Source: Phymorhynchus buccinoides (Eukaryota > Mollusca > Gastropoda > Neogastropoda > Raphitomidae). From it: DNA of 64,000 nt. The notes under the pieces were generated by a model. The model saw only the letters and a program-made list of their open reading frames with translations, did not search any database and was not told the DNA's origin. Shown piece by piece: positions 20,701-25,600 of the stretch (position 1 is its first letter; the number at the start of each line of letters is the position of its first letter). The DNA lies in contig CM065693.1 of NCBI GenBank assembly GCA_017654935.2, positions 54,777,907-54,841,906 on the forward strand, written 5' to 3'. Position numbers and translations under genes: made by a program.

Positions 20701-21667
20701 TTTACATTTTATCAGCATTATTTGTCTTCATAATTAATGGGGGGGAGTGTGCCGTCACAACAATAATTCAATCCACTTTACATTTTATCAGCATTATTTG
20801 TCTTCATAATTAATGGGGGGGAGTGTGCCGTCACAACAATAATTCAATCCACTTTACATTTTATCAGCATTATTTGTCTTCATAATTAATGGGGGGGAGT
20901 GTGCAGTCACAACAATAATTCAATCCACTTTACATTTTATCAGCATTATTTGTCTTCATAATTAATGGGGGGGAGTGTGCCGTCACAACAATAATTCAAT
21001 CCACTTTACATTTTATCAGCATTATTTGTCTTCATAATTAATGGGGGGGAGTGTGCCGTCACAACAATAATTCAATCCACTTTACATTTTATCAGCATTA
21101 TTTGTCTTCATAATTAATGGGGGGGGGGAGTGTGCCGTCACAACAATAATTCAATCCACTTTACATTTTATCAGCATTATTTGTCTTCATAATTAATGGG
21201 GGGGAGTGTGCCGTCACAACAATAATTCAATCCACTTTACATTTTATCAGCATTATTTGTCTTCATAATTAATGGGGGGAAAGTGTGCCGTCACAACAAT
21301 AACTCAATCCACTTTACATTTTATCAGCATTATTTGTCTTCATAATTAATGGGGGGAAAGTGTGCAGTCACAACAATAACTCAATCCACTTGACATTTTA
21401 TCAGCATTATTTTTCTTCATAATTAATAGGGGGAGAGTGTGCAGTCACAACAATACCTCAATCCACTATTTTCTCTCCAAACAGGACGACAGCGGCGGTA
21501 GCATCAGCAACATCGCCCGACTGGTCGTGTCGGAAATGGAGGTCAGCGCCTCGGGTACCCCCCCTGAGGAGGTAGGGGGCAGCAGTGAGGAGGAGGAGGG
21601 GGAGGGCAAGGGAAGCAACTACGCTGTCAACAGCTTTCAGGAACCAGGTGGCGACCCCGTCGTGTGA
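1..21667 (+). CDS. TRPM: TRPM-family cation channel gene, 3' half (nine exons, 5' end outside window)
   Basis: Spliced gene model assembled by eye. Exons: 1-108, 2982-3162, 5491-5611, 6238-6428, 8044-8176, 9532-10205 (internally scrambled), 13349-14191, 18215-18304, 21485-21667. Apart from the scrambled exon, every junction has GT and AG and the codon phases agree (0, 1, 0, 1, 2, then 0, 0, 0 from the end of the sixth exon). The protein gives, in order, the S4-S5 linker (YLGPYVKII), S5, the pore motif PYWMIYGELF, a conserved IDPC turn, S6 ending NLLIARFN, the TRP helix (IWMFQRYQLI), a HDFEE / EEYF-like helix, a coiled coil, a ~280-residue Ser/Pro-rich disordered part, a short helix and an acidic C-terminus. 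This order is that of TRPM1/3/6/7-type channels, tetrameric plasma-membrane or vesicle channels passing Ca2+ and Mg2+. No C-terminal alpha-kinase or NUDT9 domain is present. The N-terminal melastatin homology region must lie upstream of position 1. Confidence 0.93.
109..780 (+). repeat. Tandem copies of the S4-S5 linker exon with its donor
   Basis: Four further copies of the exon follow at about 172-277, 342-445, 509-614 and 666-754, each ending in a GTGAG/GTGGG/GTTGG donor and separated by ~60 bp of G-rich GGATG-containing spacer. Copy 2 has an extra T in the CTTGGG stretch and copy 3 lacks a base in GGAAATGCG, so both are frameshifted. Copies 4 and 5 keep the frame over the linker, but copy 5 lacks the 5' end. 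The sequence before copies 2 and 3 ends in ACACAG and before copy 4 in CCAG, so they carry acceptor-like AGs. The implied introns (~60 bp) are very short. Confidence 0.85.
781..1294. other. Intron with AT-rich sequence and one short unassigned open frame
   Basis: No TRPM coding sequence is visible. Positions ~820-885 contain a weak inverted repeat (ACGATTTTGCCGTAATTTTT against an AATTACGATAATTACGGCA stretch), typical of a decayed mobile element. An open frame from an ATG at about 1020 reads MASKRPHGESSRSNDPKSDG and stays basic (KKRQ) before a stop at 1166. It could be the first exon of a transposase, but nothing downstream supports this and I do not call a gene. Confidence 0.4.
1295..1468. 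mobile_element. MITE, pogo/Tigger-like, CAGTGGAACCTCCC termini
   Basis: Starts TA-CAGTGGAACCTCCCTTATAAGA and ends with the inverse, TCTTATAAGGGAGGTTCCAC, with the last bases decayed (CAATAG instead of CTGTA). The TA at the left boundary fits Tc1/mariner/pogo insertion. Four more copies lie in the window (5808, 27265, 52434, 52764). Internally it repeats the GTCTTATAAGGGAGG motif several times. Confidence 0.85.
1488..1560 (+). repeat. Decayed sixth copy of the S4-S5 exon start
   Basis: Immediately after the MITE, GGATGGATGGATGCACAGCTG then GGTCTGTGTGGTGCATCTGG matches the GGATGGACACACAGCTGGTC spacer/exon junction of the copies at 172 and 342, then diverges. It implies that the exon-A array once extended to here and was split by the MITE and other insertions. 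Confidence 0.6.
1550..1960 (+). mobile_element. Dispersed repeat, second copy at 23500-24210 in reverse
   Basis: The stretch from TCCATGTTTTCTCAATCCAA through CCAGTAATGTTGTTGAA to TTTGCTTCAGGCAGTGATG matches, in reverse orientation, two blocks at 23500-23730 and 23993-24210. The other copy is split by a further insertion. No coding capacity is seen. Probably a non-autonomous element, class unknown. From 1961 to ~2370 I see nothing else recognisable. Confidence 0.65.
2375..2981 (+). repeat. Five tandem decoy copies of the S5 exon start with acceptor
   Basis: Units starting after CAG at 2384, 2503, 2611, 2738 and 2855 repeat the first ~65 bp of the real exon at 2982 (ATCCGTGACATGGCGTACTA) with the upstream polypyrimidine-poor acceptor GTGTTGTTGCAG. 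Period is about 108-127 bp. After GGAGTGGTGCAG each decoy runs into a CATACAATA-rich spacer instead of the rest of the exon. Units 2 and 3 can be read through in one frame, giving two S5 helices in tandem. Unit 1 has AACATGACG, unit 2 has lost several codons, and unit 5 starts GTCCGT. Confidence 0.9.
2982..3162 (+). CDS. TRPM: TRPM exon: S5 and pore loop with selectivity filter
   Basis: Exactly 60 codons plus one base, from IRDMAYYLIILFIVV to ELFAEEID, acceptor TTGCAG and donor GTAAGT at 3163. S5 is residues 4-22, the pore helix and filter are residues 41-54 (VWFYPYWMIYGELF). The Glu of YGE corresponds to the acidic residue known from TRPM6/7 work to control divalent permeation, so a Ca2+/Mg2+-permeable pore is expected (family knowledge plus inference). 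The single trailing C joins CG of the exon at 5491 to make Pro, giving the conserved IDPC. Confidence 0.95.
3155..3995 (+). repeat. 40-bp array of about 20 tandem 5' splice donors
   Basis: The unit GATTGACCGTAAGTCTTTGC plus TACTATTGTTGATATATGGT repeats with a 40-bp period (3155, 3195, 3235 and so on). The first unit is the real exon end GAG-ATT-GAC-C followed by the donor GTAAGT. Later units keep the full donor, with CCG/CTG/CCA variation before TAAG. From ~3660 the units become composite, with CGTGCATATG inserted. All copies keep AG or CG/TG before TAAGTCTTTG, so donor strength is partly retained. Confidence 0.92.
4012..4395 (+). pseudogene. Two partial copies of the pore-loop exon end
   Basis: At about 4017-4080 and 4318-4387 the sequence again encodes the pore segment (VWFYPYWIIYRELFAEEID and VWFYPYWMIYGELFAEEID) followed by TCGTAAATC or TCGTAAGTC donor-like sequence. 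Both lack S5 and begin after AAATAGTCAACG. The first has M to I and G to R changes at the filter; the second is intact. They share the flank ATATGAAAGGCTAACAG. They are fragments of the exon at 2982, and a functional exon would need a new acceptor (possible AAATAG). Confidence 0.75.
4118..4290 (-). mobile_element. ~160-bp dispersed repeat (GACTCCAGGGATCATCC family)
   Basis: The unit runs from a TACCCTGGCTGAAAGACTCC-type end to GGCAGCCACACTCCGTCTTC. Other copies are at 17440-17578, 18945-19070, 27780-27945 and 43138-43292, in both orientations. It separates the two partial pore copies. Strand shown is arbitrary. A short SINE is possible but no polymerase III boxes were recognised. Confidence 0.65.
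4606..4887 (+). repeat. 59-bp minisatellite, about five copies
   Basis: Repeats of CAGCACACAACAACAGTGGT followed by GGAGAGAACCCAGGTCTGCC. The first copy has CTGCCTATGCG instead of CTATATG. It lies in the intron between pore and S6 exons and contains no TRPM coding sequence. Confidence 0.9.
4985..5490 (+). repeat. Five tandem decoy copies of the S6 exon with acceptor
   Basis: Copies begin after ACTG(TG)CAG at 4993, 5093, 5193, 5288 and 5383, each repeating CGTGTGAGGACAACGAGGCC through CTGCTGATAGAATA, about 95-108 bp apart. Copies 1-4 lack the GCCTGG hexamer (Ala-Trp) present in copy 5 and the real exon. Copies 1, 2, 3 and 5 run into GAATAA, an in-frame stop after YLLIE. Copy 4 reads through (GAATAT) into copy 5. 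None reaches the S6 end NLLIARF. Confidence 0.9.
5491..5611 (+). CDS. TRPM: TRPM exon: outer pore and S6 helix
   Basis: Acceptor TGACTGTGCAG, donor GTCAGT at 5612; 121 bp, starting with two bases of a split Pro codon and ending with two bases of a split Asn codon. Encodes CEDNEASCSIYRAWVSPAIM followed by the S6 helix (CIYLLIANILGVNLLIARF). The Cys-containing turn after IDP is conserved among TRPM channels, and NLLIA is the S6 gate region. Confidence 0.94.
5808..6152. mobile_element. CAGTGGAACC-family MITE with a nested insertion
   Basis: Left end truncated (starts in GGGAGGGGTCTTATAAGGGAG), right end TCTTATAAGGGAGGTTCCAC then TGTA. It is split by an insertion at ~5879-6106 flanked by AAGTAGGTC on both sides (likely 9-bp target duplication). 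The insertion carries inverted arms CTTTCCACAACACAAAATTT (5892-) and the complement near 6034-6056. Confidence 0.8.
6238..6428 (+). CDS. TRPM: TRPM exon: TRP helix and post-TRP segment
   Basis: Acceptor TTTTTTACAG, donor GTGAGT at 6429; 191 bp with one base at each end belonging to split codons. Encodes ATFIKNNAYSREIW then MFQRYQLIVEYELRPTFPPP and LILINHLYLAFKYI. This is the TRP domain: the W-x-F-QR motif and the Pro-rich PPPLI turn are TRPM signatures that couple the pore to the cytosolic domains. Confidence 0.95.
6450..6740 (+). repeat. Three extra copies of the exon end with donor
   Basis: The last ~50 coding bases (CGACGATGTAAGGGCAAGAG to GACAACGGACTCA) plus donor are repeated with ~86-90 bp spacing, donors at 6515, 6601 and 6692. 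The first two keep GTGAGT; the third is GCGAGT, a GC-type donor. In all three copies the coding change TGCAAG to TGTAAG is silent in frame (Cys-Lys), but it creates GTAAGG, an extra internal donor-like hexamer. Confidence 0.88.
6843..7146 (-). mobile_element. (GAA)n-tailed SINE-like element, reverse orientation
   Basis: Read on the - strand it contains the family segment ending in AGAAGTTCTGTGCTTG-like sequence, CTGCCTTTTCCCTTTGCTT and the CATCTACTATCTTTC block, then GGAGCTCCTCC sequence and a GAAGAAGAAG tail at ~6850. The last module (GGCCATATGGCC, TACAGCCGACAC on +) is shared with 63195-63350, not with the other family members. It may be a chimeric subfamily. Confidence 0.65.
7147..8043. 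other. Intron with a 255-bp pyrimidine tract
   Basis: No coding sequence recognised. Positions 7619-7874 are an almost pure C/T tract of (CT)n and CCCTCC units, which creates long artificial open frames on both strands. The acceptor of the next exon has a separate CTTCAACTGG...CTTTCGCAG stretch. Confidence 0.8.
8044..8176 (+). CDS. TRPM: TRPM exon: post-TRP amphipathic helix segment
   Basis: Acceptor TTTCGCAG, donor GTGAGA at 8177; 133 bp starting and ending with two bases of split codons. With the previous exon it reads NGLKLFLSRDD, then EKLHDFEEECMEDYFREKEN and SSSDERVRVINER. The HDFEE-C-EYFREK pattern is the conserved linker between TRP helix and coiled coil in TRPM1/3/6/7-type channels. 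This is the one TRPM exon here with no tandem copies. Confidence 0.94.
8177..9531. other. Intron with nested mobile elements
   Basis: 8455-8590 holds a fragment of the family containing CCCTGGACCCCTGCCTT. About 8905-9515 is one copy of a repeat (CAGAGGATTGGCTTC, TTTCAGTGTTGTCC, AGGATTGGACTTCA) also found at 14235-14475; it is interrupted by the SINE at 9069-9463. A long open frame on the - strand (8446-9000) has no recognisable similarity and overlaps these repeats, so it is not called. Confidence 0.65.
9069..9463 (-). mobile_element. tRNA-derived SINE
   Basis: On the - strand it starts near 9460 with TGGCACAGTGGTAGCGCG, an A-box-like sequence, followed by a B-box-like GAGTTCGAACC, as in a tRNA-derived polymerase III promoter. 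The middle contains GTCTTTCGGATGAGACG and AGGTCCCGTGTG, which I recall from a conserved metazoan SINE core (not verified). The 3' part has GACGCGCTCTCC and AATTTCACAGA, ending in a TAACCATACCATAC tail. TGATGG flanks both sides as a likely target duplication. A 3' fragment recurs at 18668-18775. Confidence 0.78.
9532..10205 (+). CDS. TRPM: TRPM coiled-coil exon(s), internally duplicated and scrambled
   Basis: Acceptor CTTCTCAG at 9531. The first unit reads VETMSLRLEDVNTKESSLRL then SIQAIDYRLNHLEDI in the frame required by the exon before. The same ~75-bp coil segment recurs at ~9668, ~9791 and ~9890, in three different reading frames with stops between them. The last copy leads without break into CMRSLIAASSSS and a Gly/Asp-rich stretch ending GTAAE before a GTGAGG donor at 10206, phase 0. 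A working transcript needs one clean join from copy 1 to copy 4, so either unseen splicing, pseudo-repeats or assembly error is involved. The coil corresponds to the TRPM tetramerisation helix. Confidence 0.75.
10206..10780. other. Intron with a GGGTGC-family element
   Basis: From 10217 (CACGGGTGCTACTCTTTCAG) to about 10520 the sequence matches elements at 46098-46478 (reverse) and 51060-51415, including GTTTACAAAGGCAATGTAAT. The right end is truncated. At 10737-10756, CAAGACTTGTGTAGGGGGTA repeats sequence following the first coiled-coil copy (9641-9667), a sign of local rearrangement. Confidence 0.7.
10780..13348 (+). repeat. 22 tandem 3' splice-site modules with exon start
   Basis: Each ~105-160-bp unit holds AACGTATCTGAC (a good branch-point sequence), TGTTTTCTTTGTTTTGCTG, a CACAG or CTCAG acceptor, about 48 exon bases (RELKCIPSPLLVHSRRP) and then a (CT)n tract of variable length. 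I count 22 copies of the ACGTATCTGAC core from 10790 to 13308. Only the last copy continues into exon sequence; in the rest the exon runs into CT repeats, giving Leu-Ser strings and stops soon after. The CT length decides the reading frame. Copies differ mainly at AAGTGC/AAATGC, CATACC/CATGCC and TCCACT/TCCTTT. Confidence 0.95.
13349..14191 (+). CDS. TRPM: TRPM exon: long disordered cytosolic tail
   Basis: Acceptor GTGCACAG, donor GTGAGA at 14192; 843 bp = 281 codons, phase 0 at both ends. Starts RELKCIPSPLLVHSRRPIHQ and ends RKRAESTSSK. Rich in Ser, Pro, Thr, Asp and Arg, including a poly-acidic DDNNDDDK patch and several R-x-x-S sites, so it is probably disordered and phosphorylated (inference). 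The reading frame is open only from the last of the 22 upstream modules. GC content is clearly higher than in the flanking introns, as for the other exons. Confidence 0.92.
14192..14690. other. Intron with repeat fragment and retroelement-like tail
   Basis: 14235-14475 is a second copy of the repeat at 8905-9515, here without the SINE insertion. 14510-14580 (ATTCAATTCAATTCGATTCA then ATTTTATTGTCTCC) resembles in reverse the A-rich end at 19290-19330 (AATAAAGAAATTTGAAT), the style of a non-LTR retroelement 3' tail. Confidence 0.65.
14691..14759. repeat. (AC)n microsatellite
   Basis: About 34 AC dinucleotides with no visible interruption, just upstream of the 58-bp satellite. Confidence 0.97.
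14808..16905. repeat. 58-bp satellite, ~25 identical plus ~9 diverged copies
   Basis: Monomer begins GTAGCAGAAACAGGTTGATT and ends GAGCACAGACGTTTCATA; adjacent copies start exactly 58 bp apart (for example 14821 and 14879). From 14808 to ~16252 the copies look identical by eye. After a 120-bp non-repeat interruption the array resumes at ~16375 with many substitutions and indels until ~16905. It lies in the intron after the long tail exon. 58 is not a multiple of 3 and the frames contain stops. Confidence 0.95.
16976..17036 (-). repeat. Inverted copy of the 58-bp monomer
   Basis: GAAACGTCTGTGCTCTCTTC and TGAATAAATGAACCAAATCA form the reverse complement of the satellite monomer, followed by a diverged GCTTCTGTCG. 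It closes the array, so transcripts could fold this copy back onto any upstream monomer. Confidence 0.9.
17130..17366 (+). pseudogene. Decayed copies of the tail-exon 3' end
   Basis: CTGGCTGGGTTCAGAAAGC ... GCTGAGGGCACCAGTAGTAAGG at 17142-17195, and weaker copies near 17210-17260 and 17330-17366 (CTGGCTGGGTTTAGAAAATG), match the end of the exon at 14191 (TGGTTGGCTTCAGAAAGCGG, GAGAGCACCAGCAGTAAG). The first contains an insert GCACAGACGTTTCATGTA that is a piece of the 58-bp satellite. Donor positions are mostly lost (AAGGAAC); one AAGGTAAGG remains at 17252-17260. Confidence 0.7.
17590..18214 (+). repeat. Tandem decoy copies of the short coiled-coil exon
   Basis: Five copies of ACTCCAG or CCTCCAG followed by GTGAAGCAGGAAGAACTRAT start at about 17602, 17708, 17835, 17959 and 18083 (real exon 18215), 106-132 bp apart, each followed by a (GAT/GAC)n spacer and ATTACTTTCATTAT. 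The spacer encodes poly-Asp or poly-Met/Ile depending on frame. The exon start GTGAAG directly after CAG also resembles a donor (CAG|GTGAAG), so each edge is ambiguous. 17399-17580 upstream is a GAT-rich stretch and a copy of the GACTCCAGGGATCATCC repeat. Confidence 0.9.
18215..18304 (+). CDS. TRPM: TRPM exon: short charged helix
   Basis: Acceptor ATCCCTCCAG, donor GTAAGA at 18305; 90 bp = 30 codons, phase 0 at both ends. Reads VKQEELMEAEEVERLKMEGL then IRHRLRQISQ, with heptad-like spacing, probably a helix. The sister frame (GEAGRTNGG...TDSSSTETDFAG) is also open here but does not match the phase of either neighbour. Only this last copy of the array continues past GGACTGAT into RHRLRQ. Confidence 0.85.
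18305..19490. other. Intron with SINE end, exon relics and a retroelement tail
   Basis: 18668-18775 matches the 3' end of the SINE at 9069-9463 (GACGCGCTCTCC, AATTTCACAGA, GTGACTAGAATG). 18905-19165 is a decayed duplicate of 17399-17680, including a broken copy of the helix exon (CAAGCAGGAAGAACTGATG, ATCAAGATGGAGGGACTGAT). Another scrap is at 19396-19413 (AGGCTCAAGATGGAAGGA). 19195-19330 ends AATAAAGAAATTTGAATATT, a retroelement-like 3' end. Confidence 0.7.
19492..21470. repeat. ~77-bp tandem array, about 25 copies
   Basis: Unit: AGTGTGCCGTCACAACAATA, ATTCAATCCACTTTACATTT, TATCAGCATTATTTGTCTTC, ATAATTAATG and a run of 5-12 G. The array stops only ~15 bp before the last coding exon; its final unit turns into CCACTATTTTCTCTCCAAACAG, the true acceptor. 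One interruption at ~20450-20515 carries TAAGTTTAATGGTATTTT, also present before the array at ~19420. Confidence 0.93.
21485..21667 (+). CDS. TRPM: TRPM terminal exon with stop codon
   Basis: Acceptor TCTCCAAACAG; 183 bp = 60 codons plus TGA at 21665. Starts DDSGGSISNIARLVVSEMEV, has a poly-Glu stretch (SSEEEEGEGKG) and ends NSFQEPGGDPVV. The other two frames stop quickly (TAG eight bases into the alternative join), which supports phase 0. The C-terminal VV preceded by acidic and Asp-Pro residues might bind a PDZ domain, but this is speculation. Confidence 0.88.
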   Translation, partial: DDSGGSISNIARLVVSEMEVSASGTPPEEVGGSSEEEEGEGKGSNYAVNSFQEPGGDPVV

Positions 21668-22200
21668 TAATTTCCGTTGTCGACTCAACTCGACGATTCT
21701 TTTCTTCCCCTATTTTGTTCATATTGGTGGTGGTTTTTGCTAAAGTCTTTATTTTTGGTGTGTGGTTGTGTATTGCGAATATTGCATGAGACTTTCGAGA
21801 CGGATTATTGCATGAGAGAGGTGTTTTGTGGGTTTTTTAACTGAAATATTGTTGTATAAATTGTGTAATCCATCCACTATTGGAATGAATTATAAAAAAA
21901 ATTGATTAAAAAAAGAATAAATTTTGTCCCATAGATTTAATCATTGTTCGTGACGATGTTTATCGTGGGGTGATTTGACTTTGCGGGAATGAATTGCTAT
22001 TTCAATGAAATATGAAACATTGACAAACAAACAAACAAATGTTCATCATGGCTTAATGTATTGATGGTGTTTCTGTCGTACAACGTATGTATGGTATTAG
22101 CACTCATATGATGATAGATTTATAACTTTGTAATGAAAACATTGTTAATTGTCCAGATTGTGTTTGCTCGGTAGTACTTAGGGTAGTACAATCCAAAAAC
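21668..22200 (+). terminator. TRPM 3' UTR and likely poly(A) signal
   Basis: AT-rich, non-repetitive sequence follows the stop. AATAAA at 21916-21921 is the first canonical cleavage signal, followed by T/G-rich sequence (TTTTGTCCC, GTTCGTGACG). The exact cleavage site is not visible. Confidence 0.6.
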
Positions 22201-22560
22201 CAAAAAAAGAAAATTGAAAAAAAATTCACAGCCCCCCAAATGCATGGATGCTCCTGCTTTCAGGATGTCCTGAAATGCAGGATTTTGTTATTGCCTGGAG
22301 CCGGAGTCGCCGGAGCATGAGAATTCGAGAAGCAACAAATTTCCTGTTTATAAATGTTTTGTCGGTTTCTCGCATGTGTAGAATACAAAAGAAATGAATG
22401 CAGATAAATAGTGACATGCCTTTACCAGGAACTTTATATTTTTAGGATTGTTTAAAGTCAAGTTGTTAACTGGGTGGCCCCTGGACCCCTGCCTTGCAGG
22501 ATTATTGAAATTTCCCAGGATCACCCATGCGAATGCTATACTGTTGAATAATCATATTTG
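22201..22560. mobile_element. Fragments of dispersed elements
   Basis: 22236-22345 (GCATGGATGCTCCTGCTTTC, AGGATGTCCTGAA) matches 42766-42860. 22465-22500 (GGTGGCCCCTGGACCCCTGC) belongs to the family with CCCTGGACCCCTGCCTT. No genes. Confidence 0.6.
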
Positions 22561-22588
22561 ATCAAAGAAACCACAAACACCACTAACC

Positions 22589-22668
22589 ATATTTGATCAA
22601 AGAAACCACAAACACCACTAACTGTGTATACACAGTTAGTGGTGTTTGTGGTTTCTTTGATCAAATAT
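22589..22668. repeat. Perfect 80-bp palindrome
   Basis: Arm 22589-22628 begins ATATTTGATCAAAGAAACCA and ends CACTAACTGTGTA; 22629-22668 is its exact reverse complement with no loop (centre GTGTATACAC). A direct copy of most of the arm lies at ~22553-22586. Such palindromes are unstable and can form cruciforms. Confidence 0.95.
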
Positions 22669-23499
22669 TATCTCCATTATGGGTAGAACCACTGGCATCC
22701 TTTATGGATCCACCACTATTAACAGTGGCATTTTAAGCTATAAAGCGTTTTCAAGCCACATTTGTACAGTGCATGGAGGGTTGGTAGTGTTTTGTGGTAT
22801 AATTTGTTCATAATAATCATATCACGACACATCCTAGCATTGCAGCATTGTCTAGAGAGGTGAGAGGACGGCAACGACAATAATGAAATATCAACAACTT
22901 GACAGGAGTACAAAGAGCGGAAACTATGCAACGGTATGGCTCAAGTTGGGCGAGTGAAATCAAGTGATCATGCGTTCTGACTCGGAGATCTCGATTGCTT
23001 GACAAATACACCCACCCCCTCCCTTTCCTTTCTCCCTCCACTCTTCCCTAGCCCCTCTCCTTCTTTCCTTTTGTTTTTCTTCACACACGCACTCACATAC
23101 GCACGCACATGCACACACGCATGCACACACACGCACGCGTACACACATACACCACATAACACACACACGTGCATGCGTGTACACACACACCACATCAGAC
23201 ACACACACACACACACACCACACACATGCTATTTATGCACAAGACCCAACAACAATACAGTGAAACAAACACACACACACGCATGCACACATACACATCA
23301 CATCACACACACCACAGACATGCACACACACACACGCACACAGAGCGCGCACGCACGCACACACACGTTCCATTCTTTTAACTGTCGTAAAGTTCTGTAG
23401 GTATGGACGTTACAAAAAAACACATCATCTTAAATCATTTTCTTGAAAAACTGTCATTTTACCGATTATTTGTCTTGGGTTTTATGTGCCTTTATTGTC
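22669..23499. other. Intergenic, with (CA)-rich microsatellite
   Basis: No gene recognised. 23085-23370 is an imperfect CA/CG/CATG-rich tract giving artificial His/Thr open frames. Confidence 0.8.
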
Positions 23500-24210
23500 A
23501 GTCTGCATGCTGTTTGGGTTCTTGACTCCTTCAAGACATTGCTGCCTGAGGCAAACATTACTGGCCTGGGGGTGCCTAAAACATAACGAACAAAAAGTGT
23601 AACAACACTCACCACTGTCCATGGTTCAGGTTCAACATCATTACTGGTTGATCCAAGGTTAATTTTCACTCTAAAATCGCCGATTTTTACATGACAAAAT
23701 TGGAATAATTAGTCGCCTTATTACTATCATCATGGGTGCAACTTTTCCTGGTATACAAGGATTTCCTGTTTTTGAATTTTACCAGAAAAAGAATTTCCTG
23801 TTTTGAAAATTTGTCCAACAAGATCTTTGTGTGTCTACTGTAGTTTTCAAGCGTTTTAAGATAAGCATTTGTATAAATTGTGGAATAAGCAAACTAAAAT
23901 ACCTTCATAAATCCATGTTTGCTTCAGCTGCAGGGGGACATTACCCCTGGACCCCGGCCTTTCAGGGTTTTCATTTGGTGTCGTTGCAGCCCTGTATCGT
24001 TGTTAATGAAAACTTATTGGAGCCTTTTCTGAGGCTCTTGTAATTGCTGATTTTTAAAAAACTTTTACCATTAAAAAAGGAAATAAAATTGCCAAACATT
24101 TAAGTGAAGCGAAAGCTGAAAAAGAGACGAAGAGAAGTAACTCAAGAAACGTGGTTTGGATTGAAAAAAACATGGATTTGGACAGGTTTTAGGCTGAGCT
24201 GCTGTTGTTC
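23500..24210 (-). mobile_element. Dispersed repeat (reverse copy of 1550-1960) with nested insertion
   Basis: Blocks 23500-23730 and 23993-24210 together match 1550-1960 in reverse. Between them, 23731-23992 is an element with ends CATGGGTGCAACTTTTCC and GTCGTTGCAGCCCTGTATCG. Its relative at 28466-28735 has cleaner ends (CATGGGTGCAACT ... AGTTGCACCCATG). The nested order shows the GGGTGCAAC element is younger. Confidence 0.75.
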
Positions 24211-24293
24211 CGAGAATACCCAGAATTAGGCCCTGACAAGCGTTCTCTTGTTCCGAGTATACTCGGAATTCCACCGGAATGAGTTAACCCTTT

Positions 24294-24530
24294 CACCACC
24301 AGCCATCTTTGAGCCAAAATTGTCCATTAAGCTTTCTTGGCTACAGAAAAGATTTCGTCTGTAATATTGTTGGATTTCTCTGTGACACATTTAGAATAGG
24401 GCCAATCCTTACTGCCCAAATTTAGGAACACAATATAATTGAATAATAGACCCTGATTTCAAGGGTTTTAATGACATGGGTGTAAAATCATTGTGGTGCA
24501 AAAATGCGACATTGGTGGTGAAAGGGTTAA
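24294..24530. mobile_element. piggyBac-like MITE (TTAACCCTTTC ends), 237 bp
   Basis: TTAACCCTTTCACCACCAGC at the left and TTGGTGGTGAAAGGGTTAA at the right form terminal inverted repeats with the piggyBac-type TTAA target. Interior contains GTAATATTGTTGGATTTCTC and GTGACACATTTAGAATAGGG, the segment that became a satellite in the copy at 31380. Confidence 0.85.
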
Positions 24531-25344
24531 GATAAGTCTCGGAATCATATTGAATCTAGTCTGTTACTTCTTTAGTTCGTTGCCATGACAGTGTGTTTAT
24601 AGAATAACTAGGCCATCAGCTTAGCAATGCATCAAAGTGATGGAGTCTGTGCGTGCAACTGATTTGTTTGTCGAGTAACATGTTCAAGATTCGTACATAG
24701 CGTTTAATTTAAAGTTTAGCTATGGACGTATTTAACTAACAGGACTTTCCTGGTATTGCAGTACCTCCAGGATCGTCCCACCATCTTTACGATTGCAAAT
24801 GTCCCGTATGTACCTGTGTTCAGGTCGGAGAGAACGTCAAAACAGATTTTCTCTCGCATTTAATTTAGCATTGGAGAGGGTTTATATGCATTCAGCATTA
24901 AAATAAATATATCAGGCATATGTGCATTCCATGATCTATTGGTCAAAGTTTACTGAACTCTGTCCCAAATGCATTCTGCATTAGTTCAACAAATAAATAT
25001 GCTCATGGGTCGGCCTGGTGTTGCGCTACCTCCAGGATCGACTCGCCATCTTTACATATAGAAATGTCCCATAATATGTAGCTGTTCCATGTCGCAGGGC
25101 TCTGAACTCATTTTACACCAAAGCTTCTGCTTCTTGTATAGTCACAATACACATTGCTATTTTGTCGCTCTTTCCCCATTGCATCACGGTGATGTGCAAG
25201 TCATATTATTGCTAGCGTATAAAACTGCTGCCGTGGGAAAATGGCGACAAATAGCAAAGTGTATTGTGACCATCAGTTTTGATACATTTCATTCCTTTGG
25301 TCATTCCCAGGCAATGCCGCATTCCTTTGGGTTACGTTAATTCC
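24531..25344. other. Intergenic, two copies of a TTTCCTGG...CTCCAGGATCG repeat
   Basis: 24745-24840 and 25013-25095 share CCTGGTRTTGC, CTACCTCCAGGATCG, CATCTTTACA and AAATGTCCC; a third copy is nested at 52848-52955. 25140-25265 has inverted arms around GTCACAATACAC / GTGTATTGTGAC. No gene seen. Confidence 0.6.
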
Positions 25345-25600
25345 TAATTCCCCACATTGGGAATACCGGGGAGTCTTGTATAAACTTCTGGAAGTTCTCT
25401 GCTTGCAACTTCCTCAAATCTGTCACTCTCTTTGAGTTTGACTCTGCCTTTTCCCTTTGCTTACTGTCATCTACTATCTTTCTGCCTTACCGGTCCATTC
25501 TCCTACCTTTTTTCAGGAAATGCTTCGCATAACGGCAGCATGACGCATCTGCGCTCATAATTGACAAGAAACAGCGATAGAAGAAGAAGTCGTCCTAATT
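25345..25600 (+). mobile_element. (GAA)n-tailed SINE-like element, internally deleted copy
   Basis: Contains GGGAATACCGGGGAGTCTTG, TTCTGGAAGTTCT, CTGCCTTTTCCCTTTGCTTA, CATCTACTATCTTTCTGCC, GCATAACGGCAGCATGACGC and AATTGACAAGAAACAG, ending in a short GAAGAAGAAG. Same family as 42412, 48335, 49033 and 53380. Confidence 0.75.

Noticed and set aside
23085..23400. His/Thr-rich and Cys/Val-rich open frames
   Set aside because: Translations of CA-rich microsatellite sequence.
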